From: Pseudomonadota bacterium
GTDB lineage: Bacteria > Pseudomonadota > Gammaproteobacteria > Acidiferrobacterales > Acidiferrobacteraceae
Length of the DNA stretch: 7,219 nt
NCBI GenBank assembly: GCA_021795255.1
Contig: JAJYPQ010000190.1
Location: forward strand, 1 to 7,219
Direction of reading: 5' to 3'
Shown here: positions 1 through 6,360 of the stretch, piece after piece
Layout: each line of letters opens with the position of its first letter
Numbering within the stretch: the stretch's first letter is position 1
Translations under genes and position numbers: made by a program
Notes under the pieces: generated by a model
Told to the model about the DNA's origin: nothing
What the model saw: the letters and a program-made list of their open reading frames with translations, nothing else
The model's database searches: none

Positions 1-1185
1 GACAAAGGCAAGCGCCCCGAACTTGACCACCAAAGATGCCAACTTGGCAACCTTGGCTTCTTTGGTATCACTCAAATGAGGGTCGAAATAGGGCTTGTAA
101 ATATTGCGGGTAAAAAGACTCGCTGCTGCGATCGACATAATGGCTGCCGGAACAAGGGCTCCAATAGCAATGGCTGCGAACGCAAACCCTACAAACCCAC
201 TAGGGAAAAACCGCAAAAAAAGCGCGGGCACAGCAAAGCTCGGGCCATACTCCTTAAACCCCGCTCGAAATTGGGGCATGTCAGCCACGTGGGCGGCATA
301 GGCCATGTAGCCCAGCAAAGCGAGGAGACCGAGAATAAACGAATAGGCAGGCAGAAACATCGCGTTACGGCGTACGACACCGGGGCCTTGTGCTCCCAAT
401 ATCCCCGTTATGGCGTGAGGATACAGTATGAGCGCAAGAGCCGACCCAAGGGCGAGTGTCACATAGCCCGTATCCATGCCGGTGTTGTGCGCAGGCGGTT
501 TGGGAAACAAAAGCTTGCCACTCGGGGCATGCGCAAAGATGTGAGACCAACCCCCCAGTTTCTCCGGAATCCATATGACAGCCACGATGACCGTAGCATA
601 GATAAGGATGTCCTTAACAATGGCGATGACAGCAGGGGCCCGCAATCCACCCGTGTAGGTGTAGGCCGCCAAGATCGCAAACGCCACAATCAGCGGAAGA
701 TCGGCCCACCGGCCGTGCCCACCTATTCCTAGACCCGCCAGCACAACCTGCATACCGACTAACTGCAGGGCAATATAGGGCATCGTGGCCAGAATGCCGG
801 TGATGGCTACCAATACGCCGAGAACGCGGCAGTCAAACCTTTGGTGAACAAAATCGGCCGCTGTGACATATCCATTTCTGTTGGCGATCGTCCAGAGCTT
901 CGGCATCACGAGGAACATCACGGGGTACATCATGACAGTGTAAGGTAGAGCAAAGAAGCCGAGCGCGCCTTGCCCGAACACTAGGGCCGGCACAGCAATG
1001 AAGGTATACGCCGTGTAAAGGTCTCCGCCAAGCAGAAACCACGTGATAACGCCACCGAACCGCCGGCCGCCTAAGCCCCATTCGCTCAGTAAGCCTAGGT
1101 TAGCCGAGCGCCATCGGCTGGCCCAGAATCCGAGAATCGTGACAAAAAGAAAAAGAGCTGAAAAAACGGCGGTTGCGGGTCTCAT
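1..1185 (-). CDS. Sodium:solute symporter (SSS family, MctP-like), partial: C-terminus beyond left edge
   Basis: This is an inner-membrane cation-coupled transporter, probably for a small organic acid. The frame is open for 395 codons from ATG at 1185 to the window edge. SSS proteins are usually about 480-550 residues, so roughly 100 or more C-terminal residues are missing. Visible features are a first membrane helix (about residues 3-22), the short GLGGRRFGG segment (37-45) before the next helix, TYTGGLRAPAVIAIVKD (176-192), YPHAITGILGAQ (255-266), and PAAIMSIAAASLFTRNIY (346-363), the conserved stretch near the sodium site. The TGGLRAPA...VKD and LFTRNIYKPY patterns resemble monocarboxylate permease MctP rather than proline (PutP) or pantothenate (PanF) carriers, but the substrate is inferred from memory of these families. 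The ATG overlaps the stop of the upstream DUF3311 gene (ATGA), so translational coupling is likely. A 218-codon plus-strand frame at 76-732 is antisense to this gene and not credible. Confidence 0.93.
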   Translation of the reverse strand, partial: MRPATAVFSALFLFVTILGFWASRWRSANLGLLSEWGLGGRRFGGVITWFLLGGDLYTAYTFIAVPALVFGQGALGFFALPYTVMMYPVMFLVMPKLWTIANRNGYVTAADFVHQRFDCRVLGVLVAITGILATMPYIALQLVGMQVVLAGLGIGGHGRWADLPLIVAFAILAAYTYTGGLRAPAVIAIVKDILIYATVIVAVIWIPEKLGGWSHIFAHAPSGKLLFPKPPAHNTGMDTGYVTLALGSALALILYPHAITGILGAQGPGVVRRNAMFLPAYSFILGLLALLGYMAYAAHVADMPQFRAGFKEYGPSFAVPALFLRFFPSGFVGFAFAAIAIGALVPAAIMSIAAASLFTRNIYKPYFDPHLSDTKEAKVAKLASLVVKFGALAFV

Positions 1186-1400
1186 GAGTCGGAACGAGTC
1201 ACCGCTCGACGCGGTTCGGTAAGTAAATATACTATACCTGTCAGCAGGACACTCCCGGGTACCCAAGCGAGTTGGTACCAATAAAAGAACGGAAATCCGA
1301 ATAGCGTGGGGCCAAATCTGTCGTATAAGGGGACCCATGCCGTACCAAGAAATGGGACTATCAATAGTAGGTAAACCCATTTTGATCGCGTAGAAGTCAT
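1182..1400 (-). CDS. DUF3311 small membrane protein, symporter partner
   Basis: This 72-residue protein has two predicted membrane helices (about residues 8-25 and 38-60) and a short charged tail. It matches the DUF3311 pattern: a Pro in the first helix (P16), WVPLYDR (22-28), and the conserved LFGFPFFYWYQLAWV block (33-47). In the family, such proteins of about 70 residues are commonly encoded directly before a sodium:solute symporter, as here. Their function is not established; an accessory or stabilising subunit of the transporter is an inference. The start is supported by an AGGAGG Shine-Dalgarno sequence 9 bases upstream. The stop TGA (1184-1182) overlaps the symporter ATG (1185-1183), which suggests coupled translation and near-stoichiometric synthesis. 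The length is normal for the family and nothing is truncated. Confidence 0.92.
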   Translation of the reverse strand: MTSTRSKWVYLLLIVPFLGTAWVPLYDRFGPTLFGFPFFYWYQLAWVPGSVLLTGIVYLLTEPRRAVTRSDS

Positions 1401-1409
1401 GGCACCCTC

Positions 1410-1415
1410 CCTCCT
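1410..1415 (-). promoter_or_regulatory. Ribosome binding site of the DUF3311 gene
   Basis: On the minus strand this reads AGGAGG, followed by a second purine run (GAGGG), with 9 bases between AGGAGG and the ATG at 1400. It fixes the start codon of the small gene and is one of only two strong Shine-Dalgarno sites in the window. Confidence 0.8.
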
Positions 1416-1443
1416 AGGCGTGCCGGTCGCCTTCTCTTTTGTC

Positions 1444-1467
1444 TACGGCTTAGTTCGATTAAGCGTA
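1444..1467. repeat. Imperfect inverted repeat, possible operator
   Basis: The left arm TACGGCTTA (1444-1452) and right arm TAAGCGTA (1460-1467) are complementary over 8 pairs with one extra G in the left arm, around a 7-base spacer. The right arm covers the candidate -10 of the symporter promoter, which fits a repressor or activator site. A chance repeat of this size is possible. Confidence 0.3.
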
Positions 1468-1490
1468 CTCAAACGCCGATGTTTGGTCAA
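1462..1490 (-). promoter_or_regulatory. Candidate sigma-70-type promoter for DUF3311/symporter
   Basis: On the minus strand a TTGACC -35-like hexamer (1490-1485) and a TACGCT -10-like hexamer (1467-1462) are separated by 17 bases. The -35 matches consensus at 5 of 6 positions but the -10 at only 3 of 6, so this is tentative. Transcription would begin near 1455, leaving a leader of about 55 bases. The -10 lies in one arm of the inverted repeat at 1444-1467. Confidence 0.3.
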
Positions 1491-1547
1491 ATACTCGCTG
1501 TTGATCCGGGCGTCTTCGCCACTCGTCCAAAACGCTGCGGCGCCCCG

Positions 1548-1576
1548 TTGTGAAACACTAGCGACAAGCCTTAAAT
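1548..1576 (+). promoter_or_regulatory. Candidate sigma-70-type promoter for the MFS gene
   Basis: TTGTGA (1548-1553) and TTAAAT (1571-1576) are separated by 17 bases; each matches the sigma-70 consensus at 4 of 6 positions. The predicted start near 1583 would give a leader of only about 25 bases before GTG 1607. This is a weak but correctly spaced candidate. Confidence 0.3.
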
Positions 1577-1597
1577 AGCGGCCGTGTATTCCGCTAT
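1575..1597. repeat. Perfect 7-bp inverted repeat just before the MFS start
   Basis: ATAGCGG (1575-1581) and CCGCTAT (1591-1597) are exact complements around a 9-base spacer, and the repeat ends 9 bases before the GTG start at 1607. It begins at the last two bases of the candidate -10 (1575-1576), so it could be an operator at the transcription start, or a hairpin in the leader if transcription starts further upstream. Confidence 0.4.
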
Positions 1598-1606
1598 CGG
1601 CCAATT

Positions 1607-2914
1607 GTGACTGACCCTACCGAACAATCGCTCCATGCCGTGACCTCAGAAGGCGTGTTGTCGTCCATGATGCGTGGTGCTGGCGAAGCTTATCTTCCGG
1701 CCTACGCCCTCTTTCTCAAGGCGACAGCCGGCGAAGTGGGGCTTCTCGCCACCCTGCCCGCCTTACTGGGTTCTTTTGCCCAGCTAGTGGCTGCTTGGTT
1801 AGCAGAGCGTCTCGGACAACGCCGATCTTTGATTATTACGGGGCTTGCCGCCCAAAGCTTTCTGTGGCTCCCGGTTATCGTCCTGCCAATCCTATTCCCA
1901 GCACACGCGATTATGATTCTCATGATCTCCCTCACGTTTTATTACGCCGCCAACCACTTTGCCAATCCCTTGTGGCATAGCCTTATGGGAGATCTCGTCC
2001 CAGAAACGGTGCGTGGACAGTACTTTGGCCAACGATCGCGCCTCATGAATCTCGCCAATTTCCTGGCGCTGGTGTGCGCGGGCCTCATGCTGCGTTTTAC
2101 CAAAGGCATTGGCCATACCACTTGGGGCTTTATCGCCATCTTCGCAATCGCCATGACGGCCCGAATCGTCTCCGTATTGCGGGTCAATATGGTCAGTGAA
2201 AAACCCCTACCAAAGGGTCGTCTCAGTCTGCATCCGCGTACCCTTTGGCACGAGCTGCGCGGAACTCAGTTTTCCCGATTTGCAATATTCACAGCAGTGA
2301 TGAGTTTCTCGGCTGGCATCGCCGGGCCCTTTTATGCCGTCTATATGTTGCGCGATCTGCATTTCTCGTACATCGAATTTATGGCGACTCAGGCTATTGT
2401 CGTTTTGACTCAAGTTGGGACGCTCGCTCTGTGGGGGCGAATCGGAGATCGTTTTGGGAATCGCCTGGTATTGGCCATTACCGGATCGCTCATCCCTATC
2501 GCTCCGATCCTATGGCTCACCACCACGCACTTTGGGGCCATAGTCTTCATTCAGCTTTTGAATGGATTTGCGTGGGCCGGGTTTAACCTCAGCGCGGGCA
2601 ACTTCGTCTACGACACTGTGCCGCGCGAAAAGCGCTCTCTGTACAATGCCCTTCATAATATCCTGACCGCCTTTGCACTTGTCGCCGGAGCCGGGCTGGG
2701 GGGATTTTTAGAAAGCCATGTGCCGAATTCCCTTCACGTTCTAGGGTTTTCTCTAGGAAATAGCTTGCTTTGGGTGTTTCTGATCTCCGGACTTGCGCGT
2801 CTTAACACGGCCTTGGGGTTCATCCCACTTTTGCGTGAAGCGCGCGAGGTAAAACCGGCCTCTCTCAAGTCTTTGGCTGGACTTATGAGACCGCGAGTTA
2901 ATCCCGCTCAATAA
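1607..2914 (+). CDS. Major facilitator superfamily (MFS) transporter
   Basis: This is a 435-residue inner-membrane carrier with the usual 12-helix MFS size and hydrophobic pattern. Signature loops are visible in both halves: AERLGQRRSL (66-75) after helix 2, and the motif-A-like GRIGDRFGNRLVL (277-289) after the equivalent helix of the second half. GDLVPETVRGQYFGQRSR (128-145) and VPREKRSLYNALHN (338-351) are the matching cytoplasmic segments that follow helices 4 and 10. The polar loop at about 196-220 is the central linker. The start is GTG 1607: an in-frame TAG lies at 1559-1561 with no other start between, and the tandem ATGs at residues 21-22 would remove family-like N-terminal sequence. 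No Shine-Dalgarno is evident. The gene is transcribed alone, divergently from DUF3311 and convergently with the carbamoyltransferase operon. The substrate cannot be told from the sequence; export or uptake of an organic compound is equally possible. Confidence 0.92.
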   Translation: MTDPTEQSLHAVTSEGVLSSMMRGAGEAYLPAYALFLKATAGEVGLLATLPALLGSFAQLVAAWLAERLGQRRSLIITGLAAQSFLWLPVIVLPILFPAHAIMILMISLTFYYAANHFANPLWHSLMGDLVPETVRGQYFGQRSRLMNLANFLALVCAGLMLRFTKGIGHTTWGFIAIFAIAMTARIVSVLRVNMVSEKPLPKGRLSLHPRTLWHELRGTQFSRFAIFTAVMSFSAGIAGPFYAVYMLRDLHFSYIEFMATQAIVVLTQVGTLALWGRIGDRFGNRLVLAITGSLIPIAPILWLTTTHFGAIVFIQLLNGFAWAGFNLSAGNFVYDTVPREKRSLYNALHNILTAFALVAGAGLGGFLESHVPNSLHVLGFSLGNSLLWVFLISGLARLNTALGFIPLLREAREVKPASLKSLAGLMRPRVNPAQ

Positions 2915-2975
2915 CGGCGGGTGTATCGAGTAAAACTGAACAGCGATGTAACGCAATTTAGCACGGAAAATCTGG

Positions 2976-4682
2976 CTATCGCACCTTCTCCAAAAGAAAA
3001 GGGCCTAGGGCCAGCGCATCAATAGGAGTGCTCGCGTAACACGCAATGGCCTCTGCCGGGCTACAGACTATCGGATCTCGGAAAGTGTTAAACGATGTAT
3101 TCAGCAAAACGGGGACCCCTGTGAGAGCGCCGAAGGCCTCAATGACGCCATGGAAAAGCGCTTGGGTGTCTCGATCCACCGTCTGTATTCGGGCGGTGCC
3201 ATCCGTATGGGCAGCCGCCGGGATGCGTGGTCTTTTGTCCTTCCGGACTGGCGAAACAAACGACATGAAGGCTGAAAGCGCGGCATCTTCGAACCAGTCC
3301 GTGGCCGATTCGGCTATCACAGATACAGCAATCGGCAGGAACTCTTCATGGTTTTTCAGCTGATTGATACGCTTTGTCATGTCGGGATCCATAGGCGACG
3401 CCAAAATCGACCGGCTTCCCAGAGCGTTGGGACCAAACTCCATGGCCCCTTGAAACCATGCGACGATCTTTCCGCTCGCAAGCCTAGCAGCTACCGCTAC
3501 CGAGATTGCGGGCGGGCGGCCGAAGGCAAGTCGGGAACGACGCAACGCCTCCTCGATCTCTTCGACACTAAACTGGGGGCCCAGACATGTATGGGTGAGG
3601 CGATAACGCTTTACGGCGCCCCTGTTCGCCGTGTCAACCAGAAAAGCGGCACCCAAGGCCGTACCCGAATCGCCGGCCACGGGTGCGGCCCAAACCTCCT
3701 TAAATAACCCCGCGTCCCGCACGGCACTATTCAGGACACAATTGAGGGCGAGACTGCCGCCGAGCACAAGGGCACGGCTTTGTGTCTGCCCCTTAAGCCA
3801 TTCGGCAAGATTCAAAACAGTCTCGTTCTGAGCGTCTTGCAGGGAACAGGCGATATCTCTATGTCGCGACTCGAGTGGTTGTCCGAATTCCCTTTTTGGC
3901 CCCAACAGCATCGTCAAGTCATCATACGCGATACGATACTGGCCATTATTCTCGATGGTGATAATCTTCTCGAAAGCCTTCCGATAGCTCGCCCGACCGG
4001 AGGCCGCCAAAGCCATCACTTGGCTTTCGCCGCTTCCGTCTAAAAACCCGAGATGCGCCGCTATCCGTTGCCACAAAAGTCCCAAGGAATGCGGCAAGAG
4101 CACCTCTTGGAGGCCGCGAATCGTGAATTGCTGGCCTACTGCGTACGTTGTGCTTGCGCGCTCACTACCGACATTGAGACAGAGGAGAGCGGCATCGTCA
4201 AAAGGTGATGTGAGGTAAGCAGCGGCCACCGAGGCCTCTTGATGGGCGACGAATTGCCAAGAAAAGTGATGATCGCCAGAAAAGTACGGGGCAAGATGAT
4301 CGGGATACGCCGCGACCAACGCAAAGCGGGCATCGGCAATCTGAGAGCGCCGCCGGAGTTCCCAGCGAGCCAACGTACTATCCGGCCACAAGGCCGCGGC
4401 GCCCGGTCTTCTGGCTAGATGCGATGTGACCGTTTCGTCGCTAAAAAGAGCTGGGTCCCATGCGTAGGCAACATAATCCACGTCCGATAGCCGAACCTTG
4501 CGCTTCTTCAGGCACCAAGCAATAGCCTCGTAGGGTATTCCATAAAGGATGCCCGGTGCGCAGCGGCCTACTCGAGAAATTTTGTCGAAACGTTCGTCCT
4601 CCGCGGCCCCCACGATCTGGCCATCCTCGATAAGGCAAGCCGATGCATCGCACCGACCGGTATTTAGGCCCAATGTCAACAT
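2976..4682 (-). CDS. Carbamoyltransferase homologue (NodU/CmcH/TobZ family) with altered active-site residues
   Basis: This 568-residue protein has the two-domain family layout at normal length: a Kae1-like N-terminal half (about 1-345) and a YrdC-like C-terminal half (about 370-568). Conserved pieces include DASACLIEDG (12-21), EDERFDK (28-34), GGSLALNCVLN (308-318), AGDSGTALGAA (336-346), EFGPNALGSRSILA (415-428), HTDGTARIQTV (492-502) and NTSFN (528-532). Family members make carbamoyl-adenylate from carbamoyl phosphate and ATP and move the carbamoyl group to a hydroxyl of a sugar or antibiotic. Several expected residues differ: Cys11 where the family has His before Asp, HQEAS (147-151) in place of HxxxH, Asn170 for the Asp of the VDG motif, Gln for Lys at 221, Asn419 in GPRALG, and His445 and Leu449 in KxRE..RP. 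Activity is therefore uncertain. The ATG overlaps the end of the glycosyltransferase gene by 7 bases (ATGTTGA), and it is the last gene of the operon. Confidence 0.92.
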   Translation of the reverse strand: MLTLGLNTGRCDASACLIEDGQIVGAAEDERFDKISRVGRCAPGILYGIPYEAIAWCLKKRKVRLSDVDYVAYAWDPALFSDETVTSHLARRPGAAALWPDSTLARWELRRRSQIADARFALVAAYPDHLAPYFSGDHHFSWQFVAHQEASVAAAYLTSPFDDAALLCLNVGSERASTTYAVGQQFTIRGLQEVLLPHSLGLLWQRIAAHLGFLDGSGESQVMALAASGRASYRKAFEKIITIENNGQYRIAYDDLTMLLGPKREFGQPLESRHRDIACSLQDAQNETVLNLAEWLKGQTQSRALVLGGSLALNCVLNSAVRDAGLFKEVWAAPVAGDSGTALGAAFLVDTANRGAVKRYRLTHTCLGPQFSVEEIEEALRRSRLAFGRPPAISVAVAARLASGKIVAWFQGAMEFGPNALGSRSILASPMDPDMTKRINQLKNHEEFLPIAVSVIAESATDWFEDAALSAFMSFVSPVRKDKRPRIPAAAHTDGTARIQTVDRDTQALFHGVIEAFGALTGVPVLLNTSFNTFRDPIVCSPAEAIACYASTPIDALALGPFLLEKVR

Positions 4683-5752
4683 AAGGCCGAGCGAATTTCT
4701 GGCCCGTAGTCCAGCAAAAGTTCCGTCACCGCGTCGACTACTTGGCGAGGGCTTATGTCACGGAGACAGCGATGGTGGCCGGTCGGACACTGACTCTTAT
4801 AGCAATGACGGCAGGGTACATCTGCTGACAGGACTCGTGATCGTGCCCGCCACGGGGCATGCTGCGGGTTCGTCAGGGCATACAGGACGACGAGCGGCGC
4901 CCCTACCGCTGCAGCGATATGGGCAGGTCCAGTATTGTTGGTAACAACCATATCGGCGAACTTCAGTAAAGCGGCCAGCCGTTCAAGCGACAAGTCGCTC
5001 AGAACCGGACAATCGCTGTGAGCCTCCGTTTTCACACGCCACAGCAACTCGCGTTCGCCAATGGACCCTGTCAAAATACAATAGGCATCCAGTTCTTGCT
5101 CCAGGAGCTGGATGACCTGGGCGTACGAGGACGCAGGGTACCTTCGAGAAGGAGCCGATGCGCCGGGATGAAGCACCACCAAAGGCCTCCCAGGATGGCG
5201 CCAACACGCCGCCCACTGCGTGGCTGCGGGTTGTAGCATCAAGGCCAGTCGATCGTCTCGGCGTGGGGCACCAAGAGCGGTTGCCAAATCGCATTGTCTT
5301 GTCACCTCATGGCGAATACCCTCCTGAGGTTCACTTTCCAAAAGCCAAGTCGTAATTAGCTGATAGGGATTTTCCCGGCAATAAGCCGCTCGTTGTGGAA
5401 TTCCTGCGAGATAACACATGAGTGCAGCGGGTAGCGGGCTTTGACTAAATACGGTAAAAATGACCGCGCCTTCGAAACCAAGGGATCGCAGTTGTCCAAT
5501 GAAAGCCAGGTCGGACTCGGGCTGGCAGGCCGTTCCCTTTATCCAGGGCGCTTCATAAACGATGACATCGTCAATGTCCGGCATGAGTTGGGCGCAGGCC
5601 GCCCCGGAAGGTGAAACAAGGGCCGTCATGGTGCGGCCCGGCACGGCCGCTTTCAAAGCAGATATAGCTGGGCCAGTCATAAGGAGATCACCCAAGCCGT
5701 CGAGCCTGACCACCAACATGCGCCGCACACCTAACCAAGACTCGGCGTTCAT
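4676..5752 (-). CDS. Glycosyltransferase family 9 (heptosyltransferase-like)
   Basis: This 358-residue GT-B enzyme probably transfers a heptose or related sugar from a nucleotide-sugar donor at the cytoplasmic face of the membrane. The N-terminal acceptor domain opens with VVRLDGLGDLLMTGPAI (14-30), containing the family's catalytic-type Asp (D22). The donor domain shows VVLHPGASAPSRRYP (192-206), ILTGS (226-230) and TNNTGPAHIAAAVGAP (271-286), followed by LYALTNPQHAPW (290-301). Near the C-terminus is a Cys cluster, C314-x2-C317-x4-C322-x6-C329 with H326 and H327, like that seen in many family 9 heptosyltransferases. The start at 5752 gives a short extension (MNAESWLGVRR) before the first strand; an internal ATG at residue 12 is possible, but relatives tend to carry a similar extension. 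The ATG overlaps the HAD stop (ATGA), and the 3' end overlaps the carbamoyltransferase start by 7 bases. Acceptor and exact donor are unknown. Confidence 0.93.
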   Translation of the reverse strand: MNAESWLGVRRMLVVRLDGLGDLLMTGPAISALKAAVPGRTMTALVSPSGAACAQLMPDIDDVIVYEAPWIKGTACQPESDLAFIGQLRSLGFEGAVIFTVFSQSPLPAALMCYLAGIPQRAAYCRENPYQLITTWLLESEPQEGIRHEVTRQCDLATALGAPRRDDRLALMLQPAATQWAACWRHPGRPLVVLHPGASAPSRRYPASSYAQVIQLLEQELDAYCILTGSIGERELLWRVKTEAHSDCPVLSDLSLERLAALLKFADMVVTNNTGPAHIAAAVGAPLVVLYALTNPQHAPWRARSRVLSADVPCRHCYKSQCPTGHHRCLRDISPRQVVDAVTELLLDYGPEIRSALC

Positions 5753-6360
5753 TGGCGAGCAAAGGAACTGGGGCGGACTGGACGGCCCGGATCAGACGCA
5801 TCGATAATAAAGGCCGCCGCTTCATCGACATCGCGGGCAATGTAATCCGGTACTCGGCGCGCGGATAAATCCCATTTAGTCTCGTTTCCATTATTAATAA
5901 GGACGCTACGGCACCCAGCAGCGTGACCGGCCTCTACGTCATCCAAGATATCTCCTATGCACCAAGACCGGCGGAGATCGAAGTGCCCTTCCCGCGCAGC
6001 TCGCTGAAAAAGTCCAGGCCTCGGTTTTCGACAGGTACAGGAAATTGCATAGCTCTTAATCCGTCCTAGAGGATCGTGAGGACAATAGTAAAAGCCCGCA
6101 AGCGGTACACCGAATCCACGCAATAGGTCCCGGAGACGCTCCTCCACGCCAAATAGGGTATCCTCCGTGAAATATCCCCGGGCCACACCGCCCTGATTGC
6201 TCACAACCACCAATCGAAAACCACGCTCATGGAGTCGCCGCACACCGCCCCGCACGCCCGGGGCGAGACAAATTCTGTCAGGATCAACGTTATACGGTAC
6301 GTCGTCGATTAAGGTGCCGTCCTTATCGATAAAGACGGCAGCATCACTCATCACGGCCAT
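5749..6360 (-). CDS. gmhB: HAD-IIIA phosphatase, D-glycero-manno-heptose 1,7-bisphosphate 7-phosphatase-like
   Basis: This 203-residue cytosolic HAD hydrolase removes a phosphate from a sugar bisphosphate; GmhB converts heptose 1,7-bisphosphate to heptose 1-phosphate in ADP- or GDP-heptose synthesis. Motif I is FIDKDGTL (nucleophile D12, acid/base D14), motif II VVSNQGG (S54-Q56), motif III CRKPRPG (K112), and motif IV GDILDDVEAG (D137, D141). The GmhB-type zinc loop is complete: C93-P-H95 ... C108-T-C110, with the spacing known for GmhB. The C-terminal 20 or so residues are extra and not obviously conserved. Two starts compete: ATG 6360 overlaps the SDR gene by 10 bases, while ATG 6351 (residue 4) forms a TGATG junction with the SDR stop; neither has a clear Shine-Dalgarno. 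Its stop overlaps the glycosyltransferase ATG. A histidinol-phosphatase role is less likely given the glycosyltransferase neighbour. Confidence 0.9.
   Translation of the reverse strand: MAVMSDAAVFIDKDGTLIDDVPYNVDPDRICLAPGVRGGVRRLHERGFRLVVVSNQGGVARGYFTEDTLFGVEERLRDLLRGFGVPLAGFYYCPHDPLGRIKSYAISCTCRKPRPGLFQRAAREGHFDLRRSWCIGDILDDVEAGHAAGCRSVLINNGNETKWDLSARRVPDYIARDVDEAAAFIIDASDPGRPVRPSSFARQ

Noticed and set aside
76..732. A 218-codon open frame on the plus strand
   Set aside because: It lies wholly antisense to the well-supported symporter, is rich in Arg, Lys and Gly with no recognisable domain, and reflects the codon pattern of the opposite strand.
1509..1520. GGCG-TCTT-CGCC hairpin in the divergent intergenic region
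   Set aside because: Four pairs are easily found by chance in GC-rich DNA, and there is no T-run or positional link to a start codon.
2903..2921. CCCGC / GCGGG stem at the end of the MFS gene, considered as a terminator
   Set aside because: The stem has only five pairs with a 9-base loop that contains most of the stop codon, and no T-run follows on either strand. The 61-base convergent gap holds no convincing intrinsic terminator.
3348..3707. Plus-strand frames opposite the carbamoyltransferase and glycosyltransferase, including 3348-3707 and 4549-4944
   Set aside because: The minus-strand proteins carry clear family motifs over the same bases; the opposite frames show none and lack sensible start signals.
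2976..4682. Carbamoyltransferase gene as a decaying pseudogene
   Set aside because: There is no frameshift or internal stop, the length is normal, and many other motifs are intact. Changes limited to particular active-site positions suggest divergence rather than decay.
5719..5752. Internal ATG at residue 12 as the true start of the glycosyltransferase
   Set aside because: The upstream ATG gives an ATGA overlap typical of this operon, and the extra residues resemble the extension in related proteins; the internal site has only a weak, distant purine stretch before it.
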